64,000 nucleotides of DNA, from positions 62,001 to 126,000 of the forward strand of contig NZ_JAMBON010000002.1 of the NCBI RefSeq assembly GCF_023715655.1. The letters run 5' to 3'. Origin of the DNA: Oceanobacillus luteolus. Its GTDB lineage: Bacteria; Bacillota; Bacilli; Bacillales; Amphibacillaceae. Under the pieces are notes generated by a model that saw only the letters and a list, made by a program, of their open reading frames with translations, had not been told where the DNA came from and ran no database searches. Each line of letters begins with the position of its first letter. Positions within the stretch are counted from its first letter, which is position 1. The position numbers and the translations under genes are program-made. Positions 39,267-47,263 of the stretch are shown here, piece by piece.

Positions 39267-39572
39267 TTAATGATGTACATGTCCACCTTTAGATGGGTTC
39301 GTAATCATAAATCCAGGATTGTCCCCGACATAGAAATATTGGATCCAGATTCCGTCCAGAAAATCTTCGCGGCTATCCAGTAAAATTTCGATATCTTTGT
39401 CCGTCTGTACAATTTCGTCATGTTCTTGTGGAGTATCCAGACTTAAGCCGTAATGTGCATGGTCCCCGTGGATATGATCGATATAAACTCGAATCATTTT
39501 GCCTTCCGCTTCATCGGTTTCCAGCATTTTCTTTAATTCCTTTGCAGCATTACGATTGATTTTACATTTCAT
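39267..39572 (-). CDS. HesB/IscA-like fold protein without the cluster-binding cysteines
   Basis: 101 residues. IRVYIDHIHGDHAHYGLSLDTPQEHDEIVQTDKDIEILLD follows the HesB/IscA beta-fold, and the end NPGFMITNPSKGGHVHH occupies the place where true IscA proteins have CGC. Here the only cysteine is residue 3, so the classical iron-sulfur ligands are missing and histidines (HHIHGDHAH, HVHH) stand out instead. This is the HesB-like subgroup found in Bacilli (YneR-like). Cluster assembly activity is doubtful. The gene is alone on the minus strand. Confidence 0.85.
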   Translation of the reverse strand: MKCKINRNAAKELKKMLETDEAEGKMIRVYIDHIHGDHAHYGLSLDTPQEHDEIVQTDKDIEILLDSREDFLDGIWIQYFYVGDNPGFMITNPSKGGHVHH

Positions 39573-39720
39573 GTTAAAGTCTCCAATCTATAAGGTTCTA
39601 TTTTTATTATCTCATGAAATAATCCGATTAGTCATTTTTAAAGATTCTACTTTTCATTGTGTAAAAACGATATTACTGGTCATTTCTCTTTTGTGTACAT
39701 ATTTTTGAAGAAAAGTAATA

Positions 39721-39757
39721 AAAAAATCGAACCACAGTTGGTTGGTTCGATTTTTTG
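39721..39757. terminator. Bidirectional terminator beside the HAD phosphatase gene
   Basis: AAAATCGAACCA and TTGGTTCGATTTTTT flank a short loop; T-runs occur on both strands. On the minus strand it ends the HAD gene. Confidence 0.85.
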
Positions 39758-39779
39758 TATGAAGTTTGATTGCCAAACT

Positions 39780-40601
39780 TTACACTTTCATTTGATCTAA
39801 TATGAATTTTTGGATGGCATGAGCTACTCCACCTTCATTGTTCGTAAGGGTTTCGTAGTCAGCGACCGCTTTAACTTCTGGAATCGCGTTCTTCATCGCT
39901 ACTCCACAACCTGCAAATTGAATCATGGAGATATCATTTCCATTATCCCCGATGGCCATTATTTCATGTTGTTTAATTCCAAGCTTCGTTGCCAGTAACT
40001 TGACCGCATTACCTTTCGTTGCGTCCGGATGAGTAAATTCAAGGAAATGTGGGGCACTTTTTACAATAGCGTATTCTTCACTTAATCCCTCAGGTAGTTT
40101 TTCCATTATTTTAGATATCTTACTCGGCTCATTGATATACATGATATTCGGGATAGTGCGCTCTTTCGGAAATTCATTGACCGGACAGAAGTTTAAAGGG
40201 ATATCGTTCAAGTAGGATTCTAATATCGTATATTTACTGATCTTTTGATTGGGAGTATATAGTTGTTCTACATCAAAGAAATGCATCGGTGTATTCAACT
40301 CAAGGCTCAGCTCATACAATTGAAGTAAATGCTTATTTTCCATAGAGAACTCATTCACTACTTCACCGGTGTTTGAATTCTCGATATAGGCACCATTAAA
40401 GGCGATAGCATAGTCTTCTGCTTCATTCAAATTCAATTCTTTTACATATTCCCGCATGCCGACAATTGGCCGCCCCGAACAAAGCACAATCTTGATTCCA
40501 AGTTTTTTTGCTTCGACTAACGTATCTTTTACCTCTTGAGGAACTTCATGATAATCATTTAATAATGTTCCATCCATATCAATCGCAATTAACTTAAACA
40601 T
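39780..40601 (-). CDS. Cof-type HAD-superfamily sugar-phosphate phosphatase
   Basis: 273 residues from the ATG at 40601, seven bases after AAGGAG on the minus strand; the longer frame to 40661 lacks a binding site. Motif I MFKLIAIDMDGTLLND has the nucleophile aspartate, motif II is LCSGRP, motif III is [11 protein letters not shown], and motif IV is AIGDNGNDISM. The inserted C2B cap domain is typical of the Cof/YkrA/YwpJ group, which dephosphorylate sugar phosphates, FMN or related small molecules. Substrate is not predictable. Confidence 0.93.
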   Translation of the reverse strand: MFKLIAIDMDGTLLNDYHEVPQEVKDTLVEAKKLGIKIVLCSGRPIVGMREYVKELNLNEAEDYAIAFNGAYIENSNTGEVVNEFSMENKHLLQLYELSLELNTPMHFFDVEQLYTPNQKISKYTILESYLNDIPLNFCPVNEFPKERTIPNIMYINEPSKISKIMEKLPEGLSEEYAIVKSAPHFLEFTHPDATKGNAVKLLATKLGIKQHEIMAIGDNGNDISMIQFAGCGVAMKNAIPEVKAVADYETLTNNEGGVAHAIQKFILDQMKV

Positions 40602-40893
40602 GAATACGCTCCTTATAATTTCTGATAGGTCCATTATACGATATTTCCTCATTTTATTCATTGATTTGTTTGACTTCCATACTATTTTCGAGAAGGCTCT
40701 GATTTTCTGAAATAAAAATGGAATATATGGGAAATCTATGAATAGTAAGCTTCTGCCACTGGAGAAAGATAGGATATGAAGTTTCGTACCATTAATTTTA
40801 CATAATCTTTATAATTTTCGGTTTGAATGTAGCTTATAATTGAACGATGAAAAGGTGTCCATCATATCTTAATCATAAGAGGAGGTCATGTTC

Positions 40894-41430
40894 TTGGCTA
40901 GATTCCACTTATACAACTACACGTTCGAAAACTTAAGCGAAAAAAACATGTCTTTTCAACAGGTGTTTCAGAACATAAAAAGGTTTATGGAAAAGGATCC
41001 GTACGGCAGTTATAAATTGATGTTCGGAACAGATTCTCAAGTTCATTCCACGTATACTCGTTTTATTACCGGAATCGTTATTCAATGTGAAACAAAAGGA
41101 GCCTGGGCATGTATTCGTAAAGTTATCGTACCAAGGAAAATGAACCAGCTGCATGAACGAATTTCTTTTGAAACGAGTTTGACAGAAGAAGTTGTCAGTA
41201 TGTTTACAGAAGAAAGAAAAGAAGAGTTGATTGAGATTGTTTTACCTAATATATATCGCGGTGGTTCCTTTACAATAGAAGGTCATATTGACATCGGTTC
41301 TGGCGATAAAAATAAAACTAGAATATTTGTAAATGAAATGCTTGCAAGAATGGAAGCGTTGGGTATAGAGCCGAAAATCAAACCAGAAGCTTTTGTAGCC
41401 AGTTCCTATGCAAATCGATATACAAAGTAA
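40894..41430 (+). CDS. YkuK family RNase H-like protein (DUF458)
   Basis: 178 residues from TTG 40894, eight bases after AGGAGG; ATG 40888 is too close to it. The recognisable element is KLMFGTDSQVHSTYTRFITGIV, where an aspartate occupies the first strand of an RNase H-like fold, with an acidic end near GHIDIG and KPEAFVASSYANRYTK at the C-terminus. These features define the YkuK (DUF458) family of Bacilli and clostridia. No activity has been firmly assigned. It is followed by a perfect 11-bp inverted repeat. Confidence 0.88.
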   Translation: MARFHLYNYTFENLSEKNMSFQQVFQNIKRFMEKDPYGSYKLMFGTDSQVHSTYTRFITGIVIQCETKGAWACIRKVIVPRKMNQLHERISFETSLTEEVVSMFTEERKEELIEIVLPNIYRGGSFTIEGHIDIGSGDKNKTRIFVNEMLARMEALGIEPKIKPEAFVASSYANRYTK

Positions 41431-41466
41431 TCCTCCATATATTTAATAAAAAACGGGTATAGTACT

Positions 41467-41500
41467 AATTAAACATGTGGGTTTGTCTGCATGTTTAATT
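41467..41500 (+). terminator. AT-rich hairpin after ykuK-like gene
   Basis: AATTAAACATG and CATGTTTAATT are perfectly complementary across a 12-base loop. The T-run is short, so it may be a weak terminator or an operator for the next gene. Confidence 0.45.
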
Positions 41501-41555
41501 TTGATGGAGATTTATATAATAAAATGAAAATGACACAGCTGGAGAGATGATCATC

Positions 41556-42374
41556 ATGAAGTCGCTAACAAAAGAAATCATTCGCTTGTCAAACATGAAT
41601 ATTTATTGTGAACATTTACTTCAAGATAAACCCCCGATCATTTTTATCCATGGATTTGTATCCTCTGTTTCTACGTTTCGACGGGTTATTCCAAAGTTGT
41701 CTGATAGCCATTCGATAATTGCTATTGATTTGCCGGGATTCGGAAAAAGTGAGAAGAGCACTACTTTCACGTATACATATGAGAATTATGGAAGGCTGAT
41801 TACTGCTTGCATGGATTATTTCAATTTGGACAAGGCCTCAATTGTAGGACATTCCATGGGTGGTCAAGTTGCTCTCCATTCGACAATCCTGGTGCCGGAA
41901 AGGATTGATAAACTTGTATTGATCGCGAGCTCTGGCTATTTGGATAAAGCAAGGGCTTGGCAAAGATACGCTTCCTATCTTCCATTTAGTGCACAAGTGG
42001 CCAAGCGGTTCGTGCATAAGAAGACTGTCCAACAATATTTGGAGAATGTGTTATATGATACAACCTTTGTATCGAGAGACTTGATTGAAGCATATAGTCA
42101 GCCTTTACAAGAAAAGAACTTCTATAAAACTTTAATACGTCTTTTGCGTTTCCGTGAAGGTGATCTAAGCAGTGAACAGTTAAAGGAGATACATCAACCA
42201 GTATTGTTGATTTGGGGATTGGAGGATCGAGTTGTACCAGTACAGATTGGTGTTCGTTTATCAGAAGACCTTCCAAATAGTCATTTATTTACCTACGAGA
42301 AAGCTGGACATTTAATTACCGAGGAGAAATCGCAGGAAGTTTCTCGAAATATTTTATCCTTTTTGGACGGTTGA
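41556..42374 (+). CDS. Alpha/beta hydrolase
   Basis: 272 residues from ATG 41556, nine bases after GGAGAG; ATG 41547 abuts that site. IIFIHGFVSSVSTFRRV is the oxyanion element, IDLPGFGKSEKS the conserved turn, SIVGHSMGGQVALH the nucleophilic serine (near 96), WGLEDRVVP the aspartate and EKAGHLITEEK the histidine. The triad is complete. The cap region is helical. Related proteins act as esterases, C-C hydrolases or haloperoxidase-like enzymes, so no substrate can be named. It is transcribed alone. Confidence 0.9.
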   Translation: MKSLTKEIIRLSNMNIYCEHLLQDKPPIIFIHGFVSSVSTFRRVIPKLSDSHSIIAIDLPGFGKSEKSTTFTYTYENYGRLITACMDYFNLDKASIVGHSMGGQVALHSTILVPERIDKLVLIASSGYLDKARAWQRYASYLPFSAQVAKRFVHKKTVQQYLENVLYDTTFVSRDLIEAYSQPLQEKNFYKTLIRLLRFREGDLSSEQLKEIHQPVLLIWGLEDRVVPVQIGVRLSEDLPNSHLFTYEKAGHLITEEKSQEVSRNILSFLDG

Positions 42375-42473
42375 ATCACCAGGTAAACCTTCGTATATCA
42401 GCACTTTTCAAATAACGAAATTTACAAGAATAATTATTCTTCTATTTTTTCAGAAAAAGGGGTTGCAATATAA

Positions 42474-42534
42474 TTTGATTTCGAATAGACTGTATTATAA
42501 CAAGATAACAATTAATTAGATTGTTATATAAAAG
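42474..42534 (+). promoter_or_regulatory. Promoter and repeated ATAACAAT/ATTGTTAT operator ahead of the glyoxylate operon
   Basis: TTTGAT (42474), 16 bases and TATAAC (42496-42501) form a plausible promoter. The half-site ATAACAA occurs at 42497-42503 and ATAACAAT at 42505-42512, and the inverse ATTGTTAT at 42520-42527; ATAACAAT-N7-ATTGTTAT is a perfect inverted repeat lying over the start region. The same motif returns as a fused palindrome at 42668-42683. The binding protein is unknown. Confidence 0.6.
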
Positions 42535-42546
42535 GAGGAAAACAAC

Positions 42547-42654
42547 ATGATAAAGTATGGTCACGTGTCGTGTCCTGAGTGCGGTCAAGAAGTGGATGCT
42601 AAAAGCTATACGATGGAGTGTGATTATTGTTTATCGAAAAAAGAGGGTGATTAA
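42547..42654 (+). CDS. 35-residue zinc-ribbon protein upstream of aceB
   Basis: A very short gene: ATG 42547 behind AAAGGAGGAAA, stop TAA at 42652-42654. The product is MIKYGHVSCPECGQEVDAKS followed by a second half containing CDYC, so two CxxC pairs (SCPECG and CDYCL) are about 16 residues apart, a minimal zinc ribbon. The strong ribosome binding site and the operator-bearing promoter ahead argue for a true gene. It resembles the many tiny YhfH-like zinc-ribbon proteins of Bacillaceae only in general plan. It may modulate expression or an enzyme of the glyoxylate shunt; that is speculation from position. Confidence 0.75.
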   Translation: MIKYGHVSCPECGQEVDAKSYTMECDYCLSKKEGD

Positions 42655-42667
42655 TTTTTTTGATTTT

Positions 42668-42683
42668 ATTGTTATATAACAAT
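42668..42683 (+). promoter_or_regulatory. 16-bp perfect palindrome ATTGTTATATAACAAT before aceB
   Basis: Symmetric site 46 bases before the aceB ATG, using the same half-site as the promoter-proximal repeats at 42497-42527. It probably binds the same regulator. Confidence 0.6.
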
Positions 42684-42728
42684 GAGGGGTTATTGTTTCT
42701 ATAGTACAACAAGGGGTGATGAATCAAG

Positions 42729-44330
42729 ATGCTTACCAATCAATCTGCCGTGGAAATCGAGCACAGGGAAACCTTTCCGGAAATTCTGACGCCTCAAGCG
42801 TTGGAGTTTCTGGAAAAGCTTCACACGAACTTCGATGAACGACGAAGAAATTTATTAGAGATTAGGCAACAGATCCAAAAAAAGCTTAATGAAGGAAAAC
42901 ACTTAAAATTTCTGGAAGAGACGAAGCATATTCGCGAAAGTGAATGGACCGTTGGACAAATACCAAAAGACCTGCGAGATCGCAGGGTAGAAATTACTGG
43001 ACCCGTAGAGAGGAAGATGATTATAAATGCTTTGAACTCCGGTGCAAAAGCATTTATGGCAGACTTTGAAGACGCTACCTCTCCAACTTGGGAAAATATG
43101 ATGAATGGTCAAATCAATTTAAAAGATGCTGTGAGAAGAACAATTGATTTTACAGGACCAAATGGTAAAAAATATGTGCTGAACGAAAATCCGGCTGTAC
43201 TAATCGTCCGTCCAAGAGGATGGCATTTGGAAGAAAATCATTTAATGGTGAATGGAAAACCAATGTCTGGAAGTTTAGTAGATTTCGGGCTTTACCTGTA
43301 CCATAACGCTTCAGAATTATTGGCTCAAGGTAGCGGTCCATATTTTTATTTGCCAAAAATAGAAAACCATTTAGAAGCAAGACTTTGGAATGATATCTTT
43401 GTTTTTTCACAAAATGAGCTCGGTATTCCGCAAGGCACTATTAAGGCAACGGTATTAATTGAAACAATCACCGCAGCGTTTGAAATGGATGAAATACTGT
43501 TTGAACTTCGTGAGCATGCTGCTGGTTTGAATTGTGGACGCTGGGATTATATTTTCAGTTATATTAAGAAGTTCCACAAAGATCCAGAGAGGATATTGCC
43601 TGATCGTGCAGCCGTTACGATGGAAGTCCCTTTCATGCGTGCTTATTCCTTACTTGCCATTAAGACTTGTCATAAACGAAATGCATTTGCCATGGGCGGG
43701 ATGGCAGCACATATACCAGTGAAAAATGATGATGAAAAAAATAAAATCGCATTTGAAAAAGTAAGAAAGGATAAAGAACGAGAAGCGAATGACGGGCATG
43801 ATGGCACATGGGTAGCCCACCCGGGGATGGTTGAGCTTGTTACAGATGTATTTAATCAAGCAATGCCGACACCGAATCAAGTACACAGAAAACGAGAAGA
43901 TGTGGAGGTGACGGAAGATAATCTCATCCAGTTGCCAGAAGGCGATATTACAGAAGAAGGACTAAGGACAAATGTGAGTGTCGGTATTCAATATACAGCA
44001 GCTTGGTTATCAGGTAGAGGTGCTGTACCAATAAATAATTTGATGGAAGATGCAGCAACTGCAGAAATTTCACGTGCACAAGTTTGGCAATGGGTAAGGT
44101 ATCCAAAGGGTGTGCTGTCGGATGGAAGAAAGGTGACGCTTACGCTTGTGGAAACGATCACTCAGGAGGAATTATTGAAGATAAAAGATCGGATTGGGGC
44201 AGAGGCTTTTAAACAAGGAAACTATGAAAAAGCGGCTGAGATTTTTCTGGAATTAATCAAAAAGGATTCATTTGCTGAGTTTCTGACGTTACCGGCTTAT
44301 GAACAACTAACCAAAGGGGGAAATAATTAA
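42729..44330 (+). CDS. aceB: Malate synthase A
   Basis: 533 residues from ATG 42729 after [26 protein letters not shown] holds the magnesium-binding acidic residues, [12 protein letters not shown] the catalytic arginine area, [19 protein letters not shown] and [15 protein letters not shown] the acetyl-CoA/glyoxylate site, and [13 protein letters not shown]-like [16 protein letters not shown] the C-terminal domain. It condenses glyoxylate with acetyl-CoA to malate. The standard length for isoform A is about 530. Its stop overlaps the aceA start (TAATG), so the two shunt enzymes are coupled. Confidence 0.97.
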   Translation: MLTNQSAVEIEHRETFPEILTPQALEFLEKLHTNFDERRRNLLEIRQQIQKKLNEGKHLKFLEETKHIRESEWTVGQIPKDLRDRRVEITGPVERKMIINALNSGAKAFMADFEDATSPTWENMMNGQINLKDAVRRTIDFTGPNGKKYVLNENPAVLIVRPRGWHLEENHLMVNGKPMSGSLVDFGLYLYHNASELLAQGSGPYFYLPKIENHLEARLWNDIFVFSQNELGIPQGTIKATVLIETITAAFEMDEILFELREHAAGLNCGRWDYIFSYIKKFHKDPERILPDRAAVTMEVPFMRAYSLLAIKTCHKRNAFAMGGMAAHIPVKNDDEKNKIAFEKVRKDKEREANDGHDGTWVAHPGMVELVTDVFNQAMPTPNQVHRKREDVEVTEDNLIQLPEGDITEEGLRTNVSVGIQYTAAWLSGRGAVPINNLMEDAATAEISRAQVWQWVRYPKGVLSDGRKVTLTLVETITQEELLKIKDRIGAEAFKQGNYEKAAEIFLELIKKDSFAEFLTLPAYEQLTKGGNN

Positions 44331-45607
44331 TGTATCAAGAAAGAGCAGAGCAATTGCAGAAAGAATGGGAGAACGATCAACGTTGGGAAGGTATTGTACG
44401 AGATTATTCCGCGGAAGATGTGATTCGCTTAAGGGGTTCACTGGATATTGAGCACACGTTGGCAAAACGAGGGTCAGAAAAGCTATGGAAGCTTATTAAT
44501 GAAGAAGATTTTATCAATGCATTAGGTGCACTTACTGGAAATCAGGCGGTTCAGCAAGTGAAGGCAGGATTAAAAGCAATTTACTTGAGTGGGTGGCAAG
44601 TTGCTGCGGATGCGAATCTATCAGGTCATATGTATCCGGATCAAAGTTTATATCCTGCTAATAGTGTTCCTCATGTCGTAAAACGCATCAATCAGGCGTT
44701 ACAGCGGGCAGATCAGATTCATTATTCAGAAGGGGAAAATGATATCGATTGGTTTGCACCTATTGTTGCGGATGCAGAAGCGGGTTTCGGCGGACAGTTG
44801 AACGTATTCGAACTGATGAAAGGGATGATTGAATCGGGTGCGGCTGGGGTCCACTTCGAAGATCAATTATCTTCTGAGAAGAAGTGCGGCCATCTAGGCG
44901 GGAAAGTACTTCTGCCGACACAAACAGCTGTGAAAAACTTGATTGCCGCTCGTTTTGCAGCAGATGTGATGGGTACTCCAACGGTAATTATCGCGCGGAC
45001 GGATGCGAATGCTGCAGATATGATCACAAGTGATGTTGATCCGTATGACTCACCGTTCATCACTGGTGAGAGGACTTCCGAAGGATTCTTCCGAACAAAA
45101 GCGGGCCTTGATCAGGCGATTGCCCGAGGTTTAGCTTATGCACCATATGCAGACTTGATCTGGTGTGAAACATCAGAACCGGATCTGGAGGAGGCACGTC
45201 GCTTTGCCGAGGCAATCCATGAAAAATATCCAGATAAATTGTTGGCATACAATTGTTCACCATCCTTTAATTGGAAACGGAAATTGTCGGACGCTGAGAT
45301 TGCTAATTTTCAACGTGAGCTAGGAAAAATGGGATATAAATTCCAGTTCGTTACATTGGCTGGCTTCCATGCATTGAACCATAGCATGTTTGAACTTGCA
45401 AGAAAATATAAAGATGAAGGTATGGCAGCTTATTCTGAGTTGCAGCAGGCTGAATTTGCGAGTGAGCAGCATGGATACACAGCTACAAGACATCAACGTG
45501 AAGTTGGTACAGGTTACTTCGATGAAGTGGCACAAGTTATTTCTGGAGGAGAATCTTCTACTACCGCATTAACTGGATCAACAGAAGAAGAGCAGTTCAC
45601 AAGTTAA
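44330..45607 (+). CDS. aceA: Isocitrate lyase
   Basis: 425 residues. The active-site loop [13 protein letters not shown] carries the catalytic cysteine. [23 protein letters not shown] (metal aspartate), [16 protein letters not shown] and [12 protein letters not shown] complete the signature. It cleaves isocitrate to glyoxylate and succinate, letting the cell grow on acetate or fatty acids without losing carbon. The presence of aceBA sets this organism apart from B. subtilis 168, which lacks the shunt. A terminator follows. Confidence 0.97.
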   Translation: MYQERAEQLQKEWENDQRWEGIVRDYSAEDVIRLRGSLDIEHTLAKRGSEKLWKLINEEDFINALGALTGNQAVQQVKAGLKAIYLSGWQVAADANLSGHMYPDQSLYPANSVPHVVKRINQALQRADQIHYSEGENDIDWFAPIVADAEAGFGGQLNVFELMKGMIESGAAGVHFEDQLSSEKKCGHLGGKVLLPTQTAVKNLIAARFAADVMGTPTVIIARTDANAADMITSDVDPYDSPFITGERTSEGFFRTKAGLDQAIARGLAYAPYADLIWCETSEPDLEEARRFAEAIHEKYPDKLLAYNCSPSFNWKRKLSDAEIANFQRELGKMGYKFQFVTLAGFHALNHSMFELARKYKDEGMAAYSELQQAEFASEQHGYTATRHQREVGTGYFDEVAQVISGGESSTTALTGSTEEEQFTS

Positions 45608-45613
45608 CGTATC

Positions 45614-45653
45614 AGAGCGAGTAACCCGATTCGGGAAGCTCGCTCTTATTTTT
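45614..45653 (+). terminator. Terminator of the aceBA operon
   Basis: AGAGCGAG and CTCGCTCT flank an inner CCCGATTCGGG; TATTTTT follows. Confidence 0.85.
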
Positions 45654-45752
45654 GGTACAGAGTAAAATATTAGGTCCTTCAATTATCATCTCATTATGAT
45701 TCCTTGATTTGAAGCAAACTCAGAATTAGTAGGGTTTCTTAACTCATCCGAC

Positions 45753-45781
45753 TTGACGAAACTGCTTATTTGCGTTATGAT
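45753..45781 (+). promoter_or_regulatory. Sigma-A promoter of spx
   Basis: TTGACG (45753-45758), 17 bases, TATGAT (45776-45781), about 65 bases ahead of the spx start. Confidence 0.75.
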
Positions 45782-45844
45782 ATATGTAATTAAATATATT
45801 TGAATTTAACTTTTTTATTTTCAATAATATATGGGGGTAGATGA

Positions 45845-46240
45845 ATGGTTACGCTTTATGTTACACCTAGTTGTACTTCCTGCAGAAAGGCTCGGAAGTG
45901 GTTTCAAGAACATGATATTGCTTACAGAGAAAGAAATATCATGTCAGAACCTCTACAAAGAGACGAAATCAAAGAAATACTCCGTCTGACTGATAACGGA
46001 ACGGAGGAAATAATTTCTACTCGTTCTAAAGCATTTCAACAGTTAAAACCTGATTTAGAAAAGTTATCCCTACAGGAATTACTTTCATTAATCGAAGAAA
46101 ATCCTGGAATTTTAAAACGTCCCATCATGTTGGACGACAAGCGTCTGCAAGTTGGATATAATGCAGACGAAATCCGCAGTTTCTTGCCTCGCTCTGTTCG
46201 CGAGTTCAATTTACAGGAAATGCAAAAGGCTATCAACTAA
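45845..46240 (+). CDS. spx: Transcriptional regulator Spx (ArsC-like fold)
   Basis: 131 residues, exactly the length of B. subtilis Spx, from ATG 45845 after [26 protein letters not shown] carries the redox CxxC (C10 and C13). [10 protein letters not shown] and [25 protein letters not shown] match the core and the arginine (near 92) required for activity. Spx binds the RNA polymerase alpha C-terminal domain and redirects transcription during disulfide stress, and is degraded by ClpXP. A single-gene unit with its own promoter and terminator. A paralogue such as MgsR is less likely given the closeness to Spx. Confidence 0.95.
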   Translation: MVTLYVTPSCTSCRKARKWFQEHDIAYRERNIMSEPLQRDEIKEILRLTDNGTEEIISTRSKAFQQLKPDLEKLSLQELLSLIEENPGILKRPIMLDDKRLQVGYNADEIRSFLPRSVREFNLQEMQKAIN

Positions 46241-46266
46241 TCATGTAATGGTTTCAATATATATTT

Positions 46267-46307
46267 TAACGTGCTATTTTTCGGCTAAACGAAGAATAGC
46301 ACGTTTT
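46267..46307 (+). terminator. Terminator after spx
   Basis: AACGTGCTATT and AATAGCACGTT, with an inner TTCG/CGAA extension, then TTTTT. Confidence 0.92.
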
Positions 46308-46346
46308 TTGTTGTACAATTAAATCTGATAATATTTTTTGAAAACA

Positions 46347-46373
46347 TGCAACTTTATATAGTTTGCCAGCATC
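46347..46373 (+). promoter_or_regulatory. Candidate ECF-type promoter for the sigma factor operon
   Basis: TGCAACTTT at 46347-46355 resembles the AAC-containing -35 of ECF promoters; CATC at 46370-46373 stands where CGTC would be. It suggests autoregulation but differs from the B. subtilis consensus by one base and in spacing. Confidence 0.35.
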
Positions 46374-46401
46374 TTAAGTGTAGGGGGGGAGGGAGCAAGT
46401 G

Positions 46402-46980
46402 GTGAACCTAGTCGATAGGTTAAGAAAAAAAGAAGAGGAAGCATTGGTTGAAGTGATGAATCTTTATGGGAACTATTTGCTCTGAATGGCTTATCTGTTG
46501 GTAAAAGACCATCAACGGGCAGAAGAAGCCGTACAAGATGCTTTTATTACAGCTTTCAAAAAAATAAACCAACTGGAGAAAGACGCACTTATCAAGAGCT
46601 GGTTGACTACCATTACGATCAATCACTGCCGTCAGCAGTTGAGGACGTGGAACTATAAACATATCATACCCAACTTAGAAGCAGTAGAACGCTTGAGGGA
46701 CAAGGATGCTGCGACAAGTCCAGAAGCAGAACTGCTGGAGTTGGAATGGAATCATCATCTGACAGCTGCTATTCACGCACTAGATTATAAGTATCGAGAG
46801 GTAATTACTTTATTTTACTTTAATGAATTGAAAATTGCTGAAATCTCAGCTCTGACAAATACGAAGGAAAATACCGTGAAATCACGCTTGAAACGAGCAA
46901 AGGAGATGCTGAAAGCAAGTTTAATAGAAAAGGAGGACGGTACGGATGGAAGAAAAAACGCAAATCAAGAAACATCTTGA
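46402..46980 (+). pseudogene. ECF sigma factor interrupted by an in-frame TGA at codon 28
   Basis: From GTG 46402 (Shine-Dalgarno GGAGGGAG at 46388-46395) the frame reads MNLVDRLRKKEEEALVEVMN then LYGNYLL, meets TGA at 46483-46485, and continues as MAYLLVKDHQRAEEAVQDAF. The two parts together make a complete ECF sigma factor of about 192 residues: region 2 (YGNYLL-x-MAYLLVKD..AEEAVQDAFITAFKK) and region 4 (YREVITLFYFNELKIAEISALTNTKENTVKSRLKRAKEML). The stop sits where relatives usually have arginine, so CGA to TGA would explain it. ATG directly after the stop could allow reinitiation, giving a product lacking most of region 2.1. A sequencing error is also possible. The downstream genes are intact. 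Confidence 0.85.
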
Positions 46981-47263
46981 CCAGGAGTTGAAAGACTTAC
47001 ACTTCACCAAACACGTTGACGTTCTGAATAAGATAAAACAACCAACCAGGAAAGAAAAACTGAGTCAGCTTTGGAATAAGGAAGTCACGATACCAATCCT
47101 CCCTGTAAGTTCAGTTCTTGTCATTCTCCTTTTCAGTTATGGGATTTTCGTCATTCAAGATATAAACGTGGAATATGAACAGAATGAGTTGATTAACATA
47201 GGAGGCAACAGATATTGGCAAGAAGATATCGAGGGGAGGATGAAGAATGAAGAGCAGCGTTAA
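46946..47263 (+). CDS. Membrane-anchored anti-sigma-factor-like protein
   Basis: 105 residues, overlapping the sigma gene by 35 bases, with AAAGGAGG upstream. A soluble N-terminal half (KKHLDQELKDLHFTKHVDVLNKI) is followed by one membrane segment (about 50-70, ILPVSSVLVILLFSYGIFVI) and a short outer tail. The organisation is that of the one-helix anti-sigma factors that follow ECF sigma genes in Bacillus. It lacks the HxxxCxxC zinc motif of the ZAS class. Function is inferred from overlap and topology. Its end overlaps the next gene by 17 bases. Confidence 0.72.
   Translation: MEEKTQIKKHLDQELKDLHFTKHVDVLNKIKQPTRKEKLSQLWNKEVTIPILPVSSVLVILLFSYGIFVIQDINVEYEQNELINIGGNRYWQEDIEGRMKNEEQR

Noticed and set aside
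46483-46485. Selenocysteine reading of the TGA in the ECF sigma gene
   Set aside because: The position is normally arginine, no SECIS-like hairpin was noticed just downstream, and Bacillaceae generally lack the machinery; nonsense mutation or sequencing error is simpler.
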